A stretch of 64,000 bases of DNA. Origin: Microdochium bolleyi. Lineage: Eukaryota; Ascomycota; Sordariomycetes; Xylariales; Microdochiaceae. The stretch covers positions 1,054,001-1,118,000 of the forward strand of contig KQ964248.1 in assembly GCA_001566295.1 (NCBI GenBank). The letters run 5' to 3'. Below, in pieces: positions 22,044 through 33,158 of this stretch. The position numbers were made by a program, and so were the translations under genes. The notes under the pieces were generated by a model. It worked only from the letters and a program-made list of their open reading frames with translations, was not told where the DNA came from and ran no database searches. How positions within the stretch are numbered: position 1 is the stretch's first letter; every line of letters starts with the position of its first letter.

Positions 22044-23768
22044 ATGGCTGACCTTTTGGTACTTAGAGGCGCAGAAGCCCTTCGCCAGCTCTCTTTCCGA
22101 AACGACATCCAGCGCTACCCTATTCGAACACTTGCCGAAATGAGTGCGCAATCGCCTATCTTCGCAGCCGGGGCTCGTGACGACTCCTCGGGGCCAGTCG
22201 ACGATGACGCACCAGCTCTTTCACCAAGCTCTTCTCCGTCAGACGAGGCCTTGTCGACAACGACGACCCCTCGACTAGATCCCATTACCCCTGGCAGCCC
22301 GCGACTTTCAAGAAACCCTTCATTCTCTGGCAGTAGCTCATATCATGAAGACTGGGACTCGTTCCCACCCTTGGACCGCCTTACGGTCATGGACTTGCTC
22401 GACAACTTTGCACTCCCCCAGCAGCTCGAAAGGCTGCAGCGGGGCCTCTCTGCTCAGACCGAAAAGGTTCGCAAGTCGAGGGCGGCGCTGCAGATGAAGA
22501 GCCAGGAAGCAAAGGGTCGCATGGTCGACGAGTGGCGCAGACGGGTGCCCTCGGCAGAGGAACAGCTCGACAAGTACCGGAGTCGCATGAAGAAGAGTGT
22601 CGACAAGCTAGGCAAGCGGTGGAGCGACACCAAGACCGTCACATTGCGCGAGAAGGTCTCTTTTATTTGCGGCGTCATGAACGTGTTCATTAGCGGTTAC
22701 CTTATCGGCGCGCACTCGGACTGGTTCCACGTCTGGTACACAACCCAGCTCATCTACTTCATGCCTATTCGGTACTATACCTATCATCGCCGCGGCTACC
22801 ACTACTTCTTGGCCGATCTCTGCTATTTCGTCAACGTCCTGCTCTTCTTCAGCATCTGGGTCTTCCCATCCTCGAAACGACTCTTCTTGGCTGCGTACTG
22901 CCTTGCGCATGGCAACAACGCCGTCGCGATCATAATGTGGCGGAACTCGCTCGTTTTCCACGATTTCGACAAGGTCACCTCGCTCTTCATACATATCATG
23001 CCATGTGCCACGCTGCACTGCATCGTCCATTTGTACCCAGCCGCTGAACAAGAGGCAAGATTCCCAGCTCTCCACAACATCAAGACAGCGGCCCCCGGCT
23101 CCTCCGCAGCGTACGGTAACCTCGTCTCGATGCTCGCCTGGTCTACAATCCCGTACGCAGTGTGGCAGCTCAGCTACTACTACTTCATTACCGTCCGCCG
23201 CCGCGAGAAGATTGCCGCAGGTCGCCCGACGTCATTCACCTGGCTGCGCCGCTCCTACGCCAAGACCTGGATCGGCAAAATTGTGCTCTCGCTGCCCAAT
23301 GCGCTGCAGGAGACAGCCTTCATGTTTATTCAGTACGCGTACGCTGTGCTCACGATGCTGCCCTGCCCACTGTGGTTCTACAGTCGCTGGATGTCGGGTA
23401 TCTTCCTGATGGTCGTGTTCACATGGAGCATCTACAACGGCTCTACATTCTACATTGACGTCTTCGGCAAGCGCTTCCAGAAGGAGCTCGAGGCCCTCAA
23501 GGCCGAGGTTGCGCAGTGGCAAGCCAACCCTGATATGATGCTCTCGAGCCCGCTGATGACGCCGCAGCCTGATGCGGACAAGCAGCTTGGTGGCGGCGCC
23601 GCCGCCTTGGGGGAGATGAAGCTTGGCGACCCCGCGAGGCGGCCCAGCGGCAGCCGTGATCTAGGCCCGATCGACGAGAAGACAATCGAGCAGCATGCAT
23701 TCAACTCTGGGGCCACGGCCACTGGTATCGATGGCGGCGCGATGGATGTTGCGAGGGAGAGGAAGTAG
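22044..23768 (+). CDS. GPC1: Glycerophosphocholine acyltransferase Gpc1 (DUF2838)
   Basis: Single exon, 574 aa. A disordered Ser/Pro-rich N-terminus (to about 115) and a basic coiled segment precede about eight membrane helices starting near residue 215 (VSFICGVMNVFISGYLIG). Family hallmarks are the HSDWFHVWYTTQ loop, the LAHGNNAVAIIMWRNSLVFH segment, DKVTSLFIHIMP and HCIVHLYP, and SIYNGSTFYIDVFGKRF near 480. Gpc1 acylates glycerophosphocholine with acyl-CoA to lysophosphatidylcholine, part of phosphatidylcholine remodelling at the ER. ATG 22044 has a strong ACCATGG context; a second in-frame ATG at 22140 (MSAQSPIF) would remove only poorly conserved residues, so the exact start is uncertain. 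The tail after about 500 is Gly/Ala-rich and probably cytosolic. Confidence 0.92.
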   Translation: MADLLVLRGAEALRQLSFRNDIQRYPIRTLAEMSAQSPIFAAGARDDSSGPVDDDAPALSPSSSPSDEALSTTTTPRLDPITPGSPRLSRNPSFSGSSSYHEDWDSFPPLDRLTVMDLLDNFALPQQLERLQRGLSAQTEKVRKSRAALQMKSQEAKGRMVDEWRRRVPSAEEQLDKYRSRMKKSVDKLGKRWSDTKTVTLREKVSFICGVMNVFISGYLIGAHSDWFHVWYTTQLIYFMPIRYYTYHRRGYHYFLADLCYFVNVLLFFSIWVFPSSKRLFLAAYCLAHGNNAVAIIMWRNSLVFHDFDKVTSLFIHIMPCATLHCIVHLYPAAEQEARFPALHNIKTAAPGSSAAYGNLVSMLAWSTIPYAVWQLSYYYFITVRRREKIAAGRPTSFTWLRRSYAKTWIGKIVLSLPNALQETAFMFIQYAYAVLTMLPCPLWFYSRWMSGIFLMVVFTWSIYNGSTFYIDVFGKRFQKELEALKAEVAQWQANPDMMLSSPLMTPQPDADKQLGGGAAALGEMKLGDPARRPSGSRDLGPIDEKTIEQHAFNSGATATGIDGGAMDVARERK

Positions 23769-24727
23769 GGTGGCTTCGCAAAACGACCAACTCTATATCT
23801 GGTGGTCCTCTAATGAATAGCAGCATTGCACAATGCCACTCACTCCTGGGTTAATTCACGCCAGCGGGAGAAGAGACGGAATTAAGAACGGGCGGACAGC
23901 TTCTACTTTGGAATCTTTGGTTTCGCGATTATTGATCTTTACTCCGAGCGTTTTTCCGAGTGCACACCAGCACATCACACACCCTCGATCGTCAGCACCT
24001 CACTTTGCGACCTGCCTGTGACACATCGCATCACGAAGACGACAACAATGACGACGATCTATCCGCCAGCAACACATCTATCCACCCACGCACGACCTGT
24101 CTCACGCTCACGGAGACAGACAGACAGTCAGACACACCTCCTTGACAGAAGTTACGACACAATCGATACCCCCATGTCTCCTAGTCACAACAGATTATGT
24201 ATAGCTGCTTTATCAGTCTAGTAATCACGATGCCTCTTTGATATATACTCATGTGATCGTGTATATTAATGCATGCGTATGTCCGTGCCAGAGTCCATGC
24301 CTATGCTCTGTCGTTAAGAAATCAAGGCGAGGATCGCGCCAGCACAGTCAGTCCGGCGTACCATGACCAAGGCAACACGCATCATCACCACATCACAGTT
24401 GGGAAAGCTTCAAGTGCCACGGATCTCGTCTAGAAAACGTTTCATTCGTTCTAAGCAGGCCAAAAAAAAACCTGGCTGCTTTTGTGTATCAATCATAAAG
24501 GGGGACATCAAACTAAAATACACGATGTAGAAAATCTTACGTCGCGAGATGCAAACATGATGTAATCACCCGCACCCCACGAAAAGAGAGATATTCTCGT
24601 AGAGGGTATGAGGTATTATGCGATGCCGCGTCCTGAGAACGACGGTTGTTTGTGTGAACCCGGAAAGACCATCCCAACTCCATATGAACTTTTCGTCATG
24701 ATCCCAAATTTGCCCAAATCAAATCGC
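23769..24727. other. Convergent 3' flanks of GPC1 and HSP90
   Basis: AT-richer than average, with TATATACTCATG and ATATTAATGC stretches (24240-24275) and an A9 run near 24462. No gene recognised; the region should hold the two 3' UTRs. Confidence 0.5.
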
Positions 24728-26903
24728 TTAGTCGACCTCCTCCATGGCGCTGTCGCCAGTCTCGGCGGCGGCAGTCTCAGCGGTGGCCGGGGCCTCCTCG
24801 GTCTCGGGCTCCTCGTCGAGGTTAAGACCCAGGGAGACGAGCTTGTGGATACGCTCGGCGAAGCTGGCGGGCTCGTCGATGGTGAAGCCGGAGACGAGCA
24901 GAGAGGTCTCGAAGAGAAGCTGGACGATGGACTTGACGGTCTTGTCGTTCTCGCCGTCGGTCTCGACCTTCTTCTTGAGCTCCTGGATGATGGGAGACTT
25001 GGGAGAGATCTCGAAAGTCTTCTTGGAGCTCATGTAGCTGGACATGGAGGTGTCACGGAGAGCCTGAGCCTTCATGATACGCTCCATGTTGGCAGACCAG
25101 CCGAACTGGCCAGTGCGGATGGCGCAGGGAGAGCCGACGAGCTTGTAGGAGACGACGACCTTCTCGACCTTATCGCCGAGCACGTTCTTGAGGGCCTTGG
25201 CAACAGCCTCGTACTCCTTCTCCTCAGACTCGCGAGCAGCCTTCTCCTCGTCGGTCTCCTCAAGGTCGAAGTCCTTGGTGATGTCGACGAGCTTCTTGCT
25301 CTCGAACTCCTTGAGCTGGGTCATGGCGTACTCGTCAATGGGGTCGACGAGGAAGAGGACCTCGAAGTTCTTCTCCTTGAGGGCGTCGAGGAAAGGAGAC
25401 TTCTGGACGGCCTTGAGGGACTCGCCAGTGATGTAGTAGATGTTCTTCTGGTGCTCGGGCATGCGGGTGACGTAGTCGGTGAGCGAGGTCATCTCATCGC
25501 CAGACTTGGTCGAGTTGAAGCGGAGGAGCTTGGCAAGAGTGCCACGGTTCTGGGAGTCCTCGTGGATGCCGAGCTTCAGGTTCTTGCTGAAGGCGCTGTA
25601 GAACTTGTCGAACTGCTCCTTGTCCTCGGCGATCTCGTTGAAGAGCTCGAGAGCCTTCTTGACAATGTTCTTCTTGATGACCTTCATGATCTTGTTCTGC
25701 TGAAGGGTCTCACGAGACAGGTTGAGGGGAAGATCCTCAGAGTCGACAACGCCCTTGACGAAGCTGAGCCACTCAGGGATGAGGTCGGTGGCATCATCGG
25801 TGATGAAGACGCGGCGGACGTAGAGCTTGATGTTGTTCTTGGTCTTCTTGGTCTCGAACAGGTCGAAGGGGGCGCGCTTGGGCACGAAGAGGATGGCGCG
25901 GAACTCGAGCTGACCCTCAACGGAGAAGTGCTTGACGCCGAGGTGGTCCTCCCAGTCGTTGGAGAGGGACTTGTAGAAGGCAGCGTACTCCTCCTGGCTG
26001 ATGTCCTGGGGGTTGCGAGTCCAGATGGGCTTCTGCTTGTTGAGCTCCTCCTCCTCGACGGAAACCTCCTTGACCTTCTTGGTCTTGGGCTTCTTCTCCT
26101 CCTCCTCGTCATCGACCTCCTCAACCTTGGGCTTCTTGTCATCACCCTCGGTGGTGGTCTCCTCAGCCTCCTCATCGGGAACCTCCTTCTCGACCTCCTT
26201 GGTGACGTGGAGGTAGATGGGGTAAGAGATGAACTCGGAGTGCTTCTTGATGACCTCCTTGATCTTGGCCTCGTTGAGGTACTCGGACTGCTCGTCCTTG
26301 AGGTGCAGGATCATCTTGGAACCGCGGCCAAGGGGCTCGCCCTCGGTGTCGGGGACGACGCTGAAGGTGCCGCCAGCAGCAGACTCCCAGACGTACTGCT
26401 CGTCATCGTTGTGCTTGGAGATGACGGTGACTCTGTCGGCGACCAGGTAGGCGGAGTAGAAACCAACACCGAACTGACCAATCATGGAGACATCAGCACC
26501 GGCGCTGAGGGCCTCCATGAACTGCTTGGTGCCGGAGCGGGCAATCGTACCCAGGTTGTTGACAAGGTCCTACGGAGCGACAGAAGGTCAGCATTGAGCA
26601 TAGTGACAGGGAAGTGACGAGTGTCTGAGGAAAGTGACAACTTACAGCCTTGGTCATACCAATACCGGTATCACGGATGGTGAGGGTCTTGTTCTCCTTG
26701 TCGGGAATGATATCGATGCGAAGGTCCTTGCCGGAGTCCAGCTTGCTGGGGTCCGACAGGGCCTCGTAGCGGATCTTGTCGAGAGCATCGGAGGCGTTGG
26801 ACACCAATTCTCTCAGGAAGATCTCCTTGTTGGAGTAGACGGTGTTGATGATGAGAGACAGGAGCTGAGAGATCTCAGCCTGAAACTCGAAGGTCTCCGA
26901 CAT
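24728..26903 (-). CDS. HSP90: Cytosolic heat shock protein 90
   Basis: Exons 26903-26646 and 26569-24728 give 699 aa. The 76-bp intron has donor GTAAGT, branch GCTGACC and acceptor CGTAG and lies between GMTKA and DLVNNLGTIARSGTKQF, inside the ATPase domain. N-terminal GHKL ATPase: Glu32 (catalytic base) and Asn36 in LRELVSNASDA, Asp78 in IRDTGIGM, then IGQFGVGFYSAYLVAD. A Lys/Glu-rich charged linker spans about 210-265, followed by the middle domain (NPQDISQEEYAAFYKSL, and LSRETLQQNKIMKVI with the catalytic-loop Arg) and the C-terminal dimerisation domain ending in MEEVD, the docking site for TPR co-chaperones. It is the essential ATP-dependent chaperone for kinases, receptors and transcription factors. 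A heat-shock element lies about 265 bp upstream. Codon use is strongly biased (few TTA, CTA, TCA codons), which leaves a long antisense frame open. Confidence 0.98.
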
Positions 26904-28459
26904 CTTGGCGGTTGGGATGTGTGTGAATTCTGGGCCTGATCGATGGGATGGGCGGTCAGTGGCTGTCGAGGTTGGCTACTGGGCTGTAGCTGCCTGTCGT
27001 GGGAATACGCGCGAAGGGGTATCGTAGAAGGAAATAGAGGGCTATTGCAGGAGATGGTTGGTTGAATTGGGAGGATGTGACAGATGGGTGAAGGTGTTGC
27101 AGAGGTCAACCACTGATTAAAAAGTGAGGGAGGGCAGGATTTTCTTGTCAACAGTTGGAGAAAGGCCAGAAAATTCCACGACCTTCTACACTAGCACCAC
27201 GGATGGTGACTGGTGGCCGCGGCACAGGCACGATTGGGGAGAGCAAGGCTGACTGGCTGGGCTTTGTTTGCGGTTGACCCCGCGGTGTGGAGGCGGCGTG
27301 GACGGTGCGCAGGAGCGGGCAGCGGGCAGCGGGGCTGGGCGGAACTTACCAGAGAGTTCTTGAGGATGCACGAGAGGCCGGTGGCAGTGAAGCTTTGAGG
27401 AGAGAAGAAAGAGGAGAGGAAAGGAAGAGGGGAGAAGGTGAGCGATCGTGCTCTCGAAAAGTAGAAAAAGGTCGAGCGGCCTGCGGGCTAGGCTGCGTGG
27501 TTGCCGGGGCGGTCCCTCAGTCTGGACGAGGACGGTCGAGGCGGGGACGGTGGGCGGAGAGCACCCTGGGTGTTCTATCGGATTCCATCCATGGGTGGTT
27601 GTGTCGCCAGGCACCTGGGCACCTTGCACTCCTCCGCCGTGCCTGGGCGGCTACCCGTGGGCCCCGCGCGACGCAGCAGACGCAGCCGCCGCACCAGGCT
27701 GCAGGGACCCGCTGCGGGCTCCAGCAAGCGTCCATGCTGGAAGGTGCTGGAACTGCCTGGTGGCTCTGTCCCAAGGTCGAGCAGCCTTGCAGACAGCCTC
27801 GTCAAGCGCCCGCCCCTTCCCACAGGCAGCCTTCATTCTTGCAATTGTACGCTCCCGAGGCGGTCCTGGTTGCGCAGTCCTGCGTCACAGTCTCCCGTTG
27901 GCAATCTCGTGCCTCTTCGCTATATCAATGTAGTCAGACCACAGAGCTCTAAGCCGGTCTCCACCGCCACCAGAGAATAGACCCCTCGATATCGCCATGG
28001 GTGGCGAGCCGTCTAATCGATAATGGCAAACAGCAACCAGCACAACCCGAGCATCGTTCCGTCGTCGGTTGATAGTTGCGATGTACCCGACACTTGGTCT
28101 GTACTGCGTATGATGAAGATGGGATACAGAAATCACAATCGGCCTGGACTCCGAATTGAACCTTCCTCACAGTATGCAACATACAGAGCGTGAATACTTC
28201 ATATTTCTGCCGGGCCTTGAATCTACCTGCTGACATAAGCATCACAAACTTCGTTGCATGTCTTCTGATATCCCATCCCCATGGCCGGGAGGCTGGGCAA
28301 AAGCACATGGCAGCTGCCTCTTACTCATGATACATCACAATTGCTGCCGCGCTAACGTCCTTGAGAGAACGGGAATGACCGGCCCTTGTTGCCAATGCTA
28401 TTTGCTGAACCATGCTACATATCTACAAAAACCCTCCGTACGTGTATGCTTGCCAAGCG
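26904..28459. other. Intergenic region upstream of HSP90
   Basis: Holds the HSP90 promoter (including a heat-shock element at 27168-27187) and the 3' flank of HRD1. The GC-rich stretch 27200-27850 has long open frames on both strands with no family resemblance; no gene recognised. Confidence 0.55.
27168..27187 (-). promoter_or_regulatory. Heat-shock element upstream of HSP90
   Basis: Four consecutive 5-bp units in perfect register: aGAAa, aTTCc, aCGAc, cTTCt. Units 1, 2 and 4 match the alternating nGAAn/nTTCn heat-shock factor consensus exactly; unit 3 has CGA instead of GAA. It lies about 265 bp before the HSP90 start codon, a usual distance. Binding by Hsf1 is inferred. Confidence 0.75.
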
Positions 28460-31168
28460 TTATTCGTCGTCCTCGTCGTCGTCAGCATCCTCTACCGTCA
28501 CAGGCTTCGCTATCTTTTTGGCAGACCCATCTTCATCTGTATCTTCGTCTGACTCGCTGTCACTGCCAGCATGTCGCGCAGATGCCGTGTTGGGAGCAGC
28601 GAGGGCAGACGCAGCGGCGCGAGCACGCTGAGTAGATGGTTCCACTGGAGTAGGAGCTGTCGGGGGTTCAGGGGACCTCTCTGCAGTAGATAAAGACGGT
28701 GACCTGGACGATGGCTGACCGAAACGCCCACCGTTATTCGCAAAAAGCTGTGCCGCACCGCCCCAGTTGGGCACCAAAGGCGTCGGCGCTGCTACCACGG
28801 GTGGCTCCGCTTGCCTAGGCAGTCCCGACTGACTCGGTGTCGTTGATGCGTCTCTGTTCCCTGAAAATATTGAGGTCTCAGTGGTAAGGCCTTGCTGGGC
28901 ATGTGCCTGAGGCACAGCCGACGATGTCGAGCCATTTGCTGTATGCTCCACAGTGCTGGATACGCCGGGCCCTTCCTGGGACGAGCTGGGAACAGCGTTT
29001 GAACCATCAAGACGCTGTAGAGGGAGCAGCGACCATCCTGCTGGAATGACGACACCCTCCGGTAGATCTGGGCTGCCAGCGGGGATCGCAGCCGAGTATG
29101 ATGTACCACCGTGCCGCGACATCACATTCGAGTTTCCAAAGGACAAGGGACTACTCGTGGCAGGTGGTGGAAACGCTGTTGGGAGTGGCAGCTGCTGGGG
29201 CATCTGAAAGCCCAGTGGAATGTTGAATGGTGGGACGATTTGGGCAGGAGCTCCAGGTTGCTGCGTGATCCGTCGCAAGTCACGGAGGCGCGCAAGTTCT
29301 GCGGTCAAGGCGTACAAGGTCTGTAACTCAGCCTGCGTGTGTTGCAGAGATTGCACTTCTTGATGCAGGCGTTGTGATATGGCGTTGAGCTGAGCCTGCA
29401 TATCCGCAAGGCTGCCTGATACACCCGATGTTGGAATGGGTCCGGGAAGTGCGACGGCGGGTGTATGTGCTGGCGCTGCATTCGCTGCGGGAGTTGGCGG
29501 GGCGTTCGCGGCATTCTGTCCTGCGGCGAGTCGTTGCGCCATGTCCTGCATGTTCAAGTCCCGAGGATTACCTTGCGCAAAGCCCAGCCGCAAGGGCCCA
29601 AATTGAAACACTCGCATGTTATCTCTGGCCGCGGGTCGGGCGGGTTGTGCAGCGTTTGGACCAGCATTATTTGCGGCTGCCCCGAGGGCGTTCCGTGCAC
29701 CACCAGCTTGGCCATTGGGTGTTTGTCCGTCGATAACGACTGATCGTCGACATGTCGGGCATACTTGCTGTCTCTCAAGCCAGCCTTTGAGACAGCCAAG
29801 GTGCAGAATGTGGCCGCATGGCAGCTTCTTTGGTCGAGAACGTTCCACAGCACCTGCAGTGGGATCCCAGGGGTGCATCTCTTCGCGACAGATGATGCAA
29901 GTGTCCTCCCTTTGCAAGTCCTCCGCCGTAGCATCCGGGTACTTGTTCATGTCCTGGAGCGCCTTTCGGTACTTGATCAATGCGCCGAGGCGCTTGATGA
30001 AGGAGCGTGCCGTCATGAAGAGATCGCGCATGATATGTATCGGTAGGCCGTAGAACATCATAAGAATGGCGAAGAAAGCAGAGTATACGCCAAGCTTGAC
30101 GAAATCTGTGTCCTGAGTCAGTATCAAGTAGCAATATTGTCACACCACAGCGTACGCAAGACTTACCAGCAAAGAGATCAAGGGCGAGCACCCACTGGCC
30201 CTTGTTCTCCCAGCCGGGAACCTCAATGTCCATCTCATCGATATCGTCCTCGTTAAGGAGTTCTTCTTGAGCGGCAGCTTCTGCAACTGTAGGATCATCG
30301 GATTCCCGGCGTCGGAGGATATCAATGCGCTGATCCTTGACCTCGCGCCGCCGAGCTTCAAGCCGTTCTTTTGTCTGCTTTTTGACAATCGATGCTTCGA
30401 CGATCGACAGGATATAGCGCGAGCCCGTCCGGCAGGTGCAGGTGGTGAGGATGGCGAATTCGAAGAGAAACATGACCATCATAGTCGGCTTGGCTTGCTG
30501 AATCACCGAGTTGACTGTGTACCGAAGTAGCCAGAGATCGTAGACGATACTGAGCACGAGTGACGTGCATAGGCGGATGTGGAAGAGGCGGGGGTTGGCG
30601 GGTGGTTGCTGTTCCAGTACTTCAACACGGCCCTCGCCGATCCATTCCCAAACCTTGCCTGTCACGAGAGACGTGAACATGACAAGAAACCAGGCTCCGA
30701 TTTCTTCCCTGAAGATGGTCATAGCCAGACAGGTTTCGGTGACGGCAAACCAAGCCTTCTCGTACAGCTGCTCGATCTCGATGGGTCGGAGGGGTCCATA
30801 GCAGAGTCGTTGCAGCCCCCAAACAAAGGAGCCATATATCAGCAGGATCAAGTTGATCAAGACCTTATAGAACGGACACGCCGGGCATTAGCGAGCTGTG
30901 GCAACAGTGGTGGGTTGCGGTCGACATACCATGAGACTCAGGTTGTTTTGCGACAAGTAGACCATAGCGGAGTAGAAGTTCGCCCGCTGATTGAAGGCGT
31001 AGGCAACCACACCAGTCGCGAGGACGGCCGAGGCCTGATAGGACTCATATGTTAGTATTCAGATAGCTTGAGAGCCCTCGACACTTGTGTCCAGCCTCGC
31101 GGCCCTCCTCGGCATGCCCCTCGTTGTCGCCATATGTAGCTTACCCCAGTGTACCACATGAGTCTCAT
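28460..31168 (-). CDS. HRD1: ER membrane RING ubiquitin ligase Hrd1 (ERAD)
   Basis: Exons 31168-31145, 31034-30930, 30863-30167 and 30105-28460 give 823 aa. Introns are 110, 66 and 61 bp with GTAAGC, GTATGT and GTAAGT donors; intron 1 has a perfect TACTAAC branch site. Exon 1 codes for only eight residues, MRLMWYTG; joined to ASAVLATGVVAYAFNQRANF it gives the family N-terminus. Six or more membrane helices occupy about 1-300; the cytosolic RING-H2 has Cys345, Cys348, Cys372, His374, His377, Cys380, Cys391 and Cys394 (CIIC, CGHILHLGC, CPTC). The remaining 430 residues are disordered and Pro/Ser/Gln-rich with an acidic end (DADDDEDDE). Hrd1 forms the retrotranslocation channel and E3 ligase that ubiquitinates misfolded ER proteins, with Hrd3, Der1 and Cdc48 partners. 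Intron 2 uses the less common acceptor TAAG (30864); a CACAG 30 bp earlier would break the frame. Confidence 0.95.
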
Positions 31169-31900
31169 CTTGGCGGGCTTTGAGCAGCAAGAGCGTGGCC
31201 AGTGCGCAATTTGGTTGTGTGACGTTTGCGTTTGTCGGAAAGACCAGAAAGGCAAAGGTGAGAAGAGACTCTTAGGCGTCCATGCTTGAGTTCGTACAGC
31301 TGTCGAAGCGATCGAGTTCGGCCGAGGCGATTGTCTGAGCTGTTGTGGAGCAGGCCGGAGGTCGCGGGCGGGCGAGCAGGCTGGGTTCCGTGGCGATCAA
31401 AGCTCCGCTGATATGGAGAGCGCGCTCTAGCTGCCGGATTCGATGGGCGTGCAGTGGTGGACGTTGTTGCCGACGTGTCAAGCTCTGTCTGTCGCGGTCA
31501 TGCGAGCTTGGGGGAGGAGTTGACGTATGCCCATGCACATCACCCTTAGGTAAGCCAGGGTAGAGTGATAGATGCCACATTTCCAGAGGCCAGGATGGCC
31601 GGTTGTGGTCCGTGTCTCCACTTTAAACGGTGCGATGGACAACGGCCGATATGCAGCACATCCTCGGTGGGCACTGATTGGCTGGCGCTCCCCATTCTTC
31701 CCACGACATCTCGAACGACACGTGAGATCATGGCATTCGTTTTCAGTCTCTGGATAGATCACAGACGTAAAGGCTAATCTTTGAATGGATACACAGTATC
31801 ATTCTGTCGCATCACTGCCACTAGCCTGCCTCGCCAGGGCCATTATGGGCGTCTGCAAGCACCAGGACGTTCGACCTGAAGCCCTTTGAACACTGTCGGA
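31169..31900. promoter_or_regulatory. Shared divergent promoter of HRD1 and the CMD-like gene
   Basis: 732 bp between divergent start codons; no gene recognised. Two copies of ACGTGTC are present, one per strand (31473-31479 plus; 31717-31723 minus, within a CACGTG), 305 and 549 bp upstream of the HRD1 ATG. ACGTG-containing sites are bound by the unfolded-protein-response factor Hac1 in yeast, and HRD1 is a UPR target there; a role here is inferred. An inverted CCAAT box (ATTGG) lies at about 31677. Confidence 0.4.
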
Positions 31901-33158
31901 ATGATCAAGCACGCTCTACCGGTTGTATCACCAGCCTTTCTGGGGAGACTTATTGAGAACCACGGACTGTGCCGTGAAACCTGGTACCTAGTAGCATCAT
32001 CAACATTGGCTGTCCTCAATCGACCACAGGACGTGCAAGTGGTTTATACATATGCCCTAGCCAATCTAGAGACTGGACACGAACGCCCGGCCACCCGGGA
32101 GGAGAAGCTAAGGGTATCCAGGAGAGTCCGCGAGGCCCTCGTCAAGACATCGGTCATTGCTGGCCTCCCAAAGGTATGGAGCTTCCTGCTACAGGGTTTT
32201 ATATGCCACTAGTGATGGATGACTGACGTACTAGGTATCGTGTAGAGCATCAATGCTCTGATGAGCCTCAAAATGGTCACGCCTTCAGAACTGCTGGACG
32301 GTCAGGAAATCTTCTCGCCTACCTCAAGGCGAGGGGATCTTTCCGCGCCGTCAGCGCGTATCCTGGATCGAGGCCAGGCGTTCTTTGATGCACTGTACGG
32401 GAAGCTATCCAGGAGGATCAGTGAGTGTCTCGAAAGTTTCTGCTACGTCTCCGTGATGAGGCGTGATGATCCACGCCCCTTAACGCATACACAATTTGTA
32501 TAATCAAGCTGTCGAGCTCTGTATCGGAGAAGCGGGTGTCATCACGTCGTGCACCAGGCAGGAGAGGAAGATGTCCGTGGCCGGACCGTGTTGCCGGCTC
32601 AGCTCCTGCAAGAGTCGTGCTTTACTACCATTTCCAATCATGGGAATTTGAAGAGTATCAGAACTCATGAGCTAGCTCTCTATCCATTCCTGACGGAGTG
32701 GCGGATCAACTTCACAGCACTGGCCTTGTACACATATCCTGTCATGCATCGCTAACATTGTCATTCGCGCAGTGAGGCAGATGTACCACTCAGGCACAGA
32801 AGATCTTGGCTTGGCAGCAAGACTCGCTTACGGGCATATTCTTAGCAACATGGACATTCTGAGCCCCATGGAGACCTCGTTCGTCCTCGTAGCCGGACTG
32901 ATTCCACAAGATGTGAGACTACTTTATGGTTATATTGCAGACGAATTCCCATCACATAGAAGCTAACCAGGTGCCTCCCAGGTGAATCCACAACTGAAAG
33001 GCCATCTTCGGGGCGCAATAAATCTAGGAGCAAGCATTGAGCAAGTGCGTGCTGTTCGGGCGGCATCTATCGAGATCTGCGAAGCCTGCGGCATGAAGCA
33101 TCCACACGACAAATACTTCCAAGGATACGGCTGGCAGAACGGCATTGCCTGCATCTAA
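31901..33158 (+). CDS. Carboxymuconolactone decarboxylase-like (AhpD-like superfamily) protein
   Basis: Exons 31901-32173, 32246-32420, 32773-32912 and 32982-33158 give 254 aa. The donors are GTATGG, GTGAGT and GTGAGA; the acceptors GTGTAG, GCGCAG and CCCAG. Phases join cleanly to REALVKTSVIAGLPKSINAL, then LSRRIMRQMYHSGTEDLG and GLIPQDVNPQLKGHLRGA. These blocks are typical of a fungal family related to carboxymuconolactone decarboxylase (PF02627), all-helical proteins, some of which are thiol peroxidases. The GHL..A...GAS.E.V.AVR...IEICEA segment is the conserved CMD core; a CEAC pair near the C-terminus is not placed like the AhpD redox pair, so activity is open. The second intron, 352 bp, is long and could hide an alternative exon. 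The first ATG (31901) is used; nothing conserved lies upstream. Biochemical role unknown. Confidence 0.78.

Noticed and set aside
27287..27952. 221-codon plus-strand frame upstream of HSP90
   Set aside because: GC-rich noise with frames open on several phases at once; no domain.
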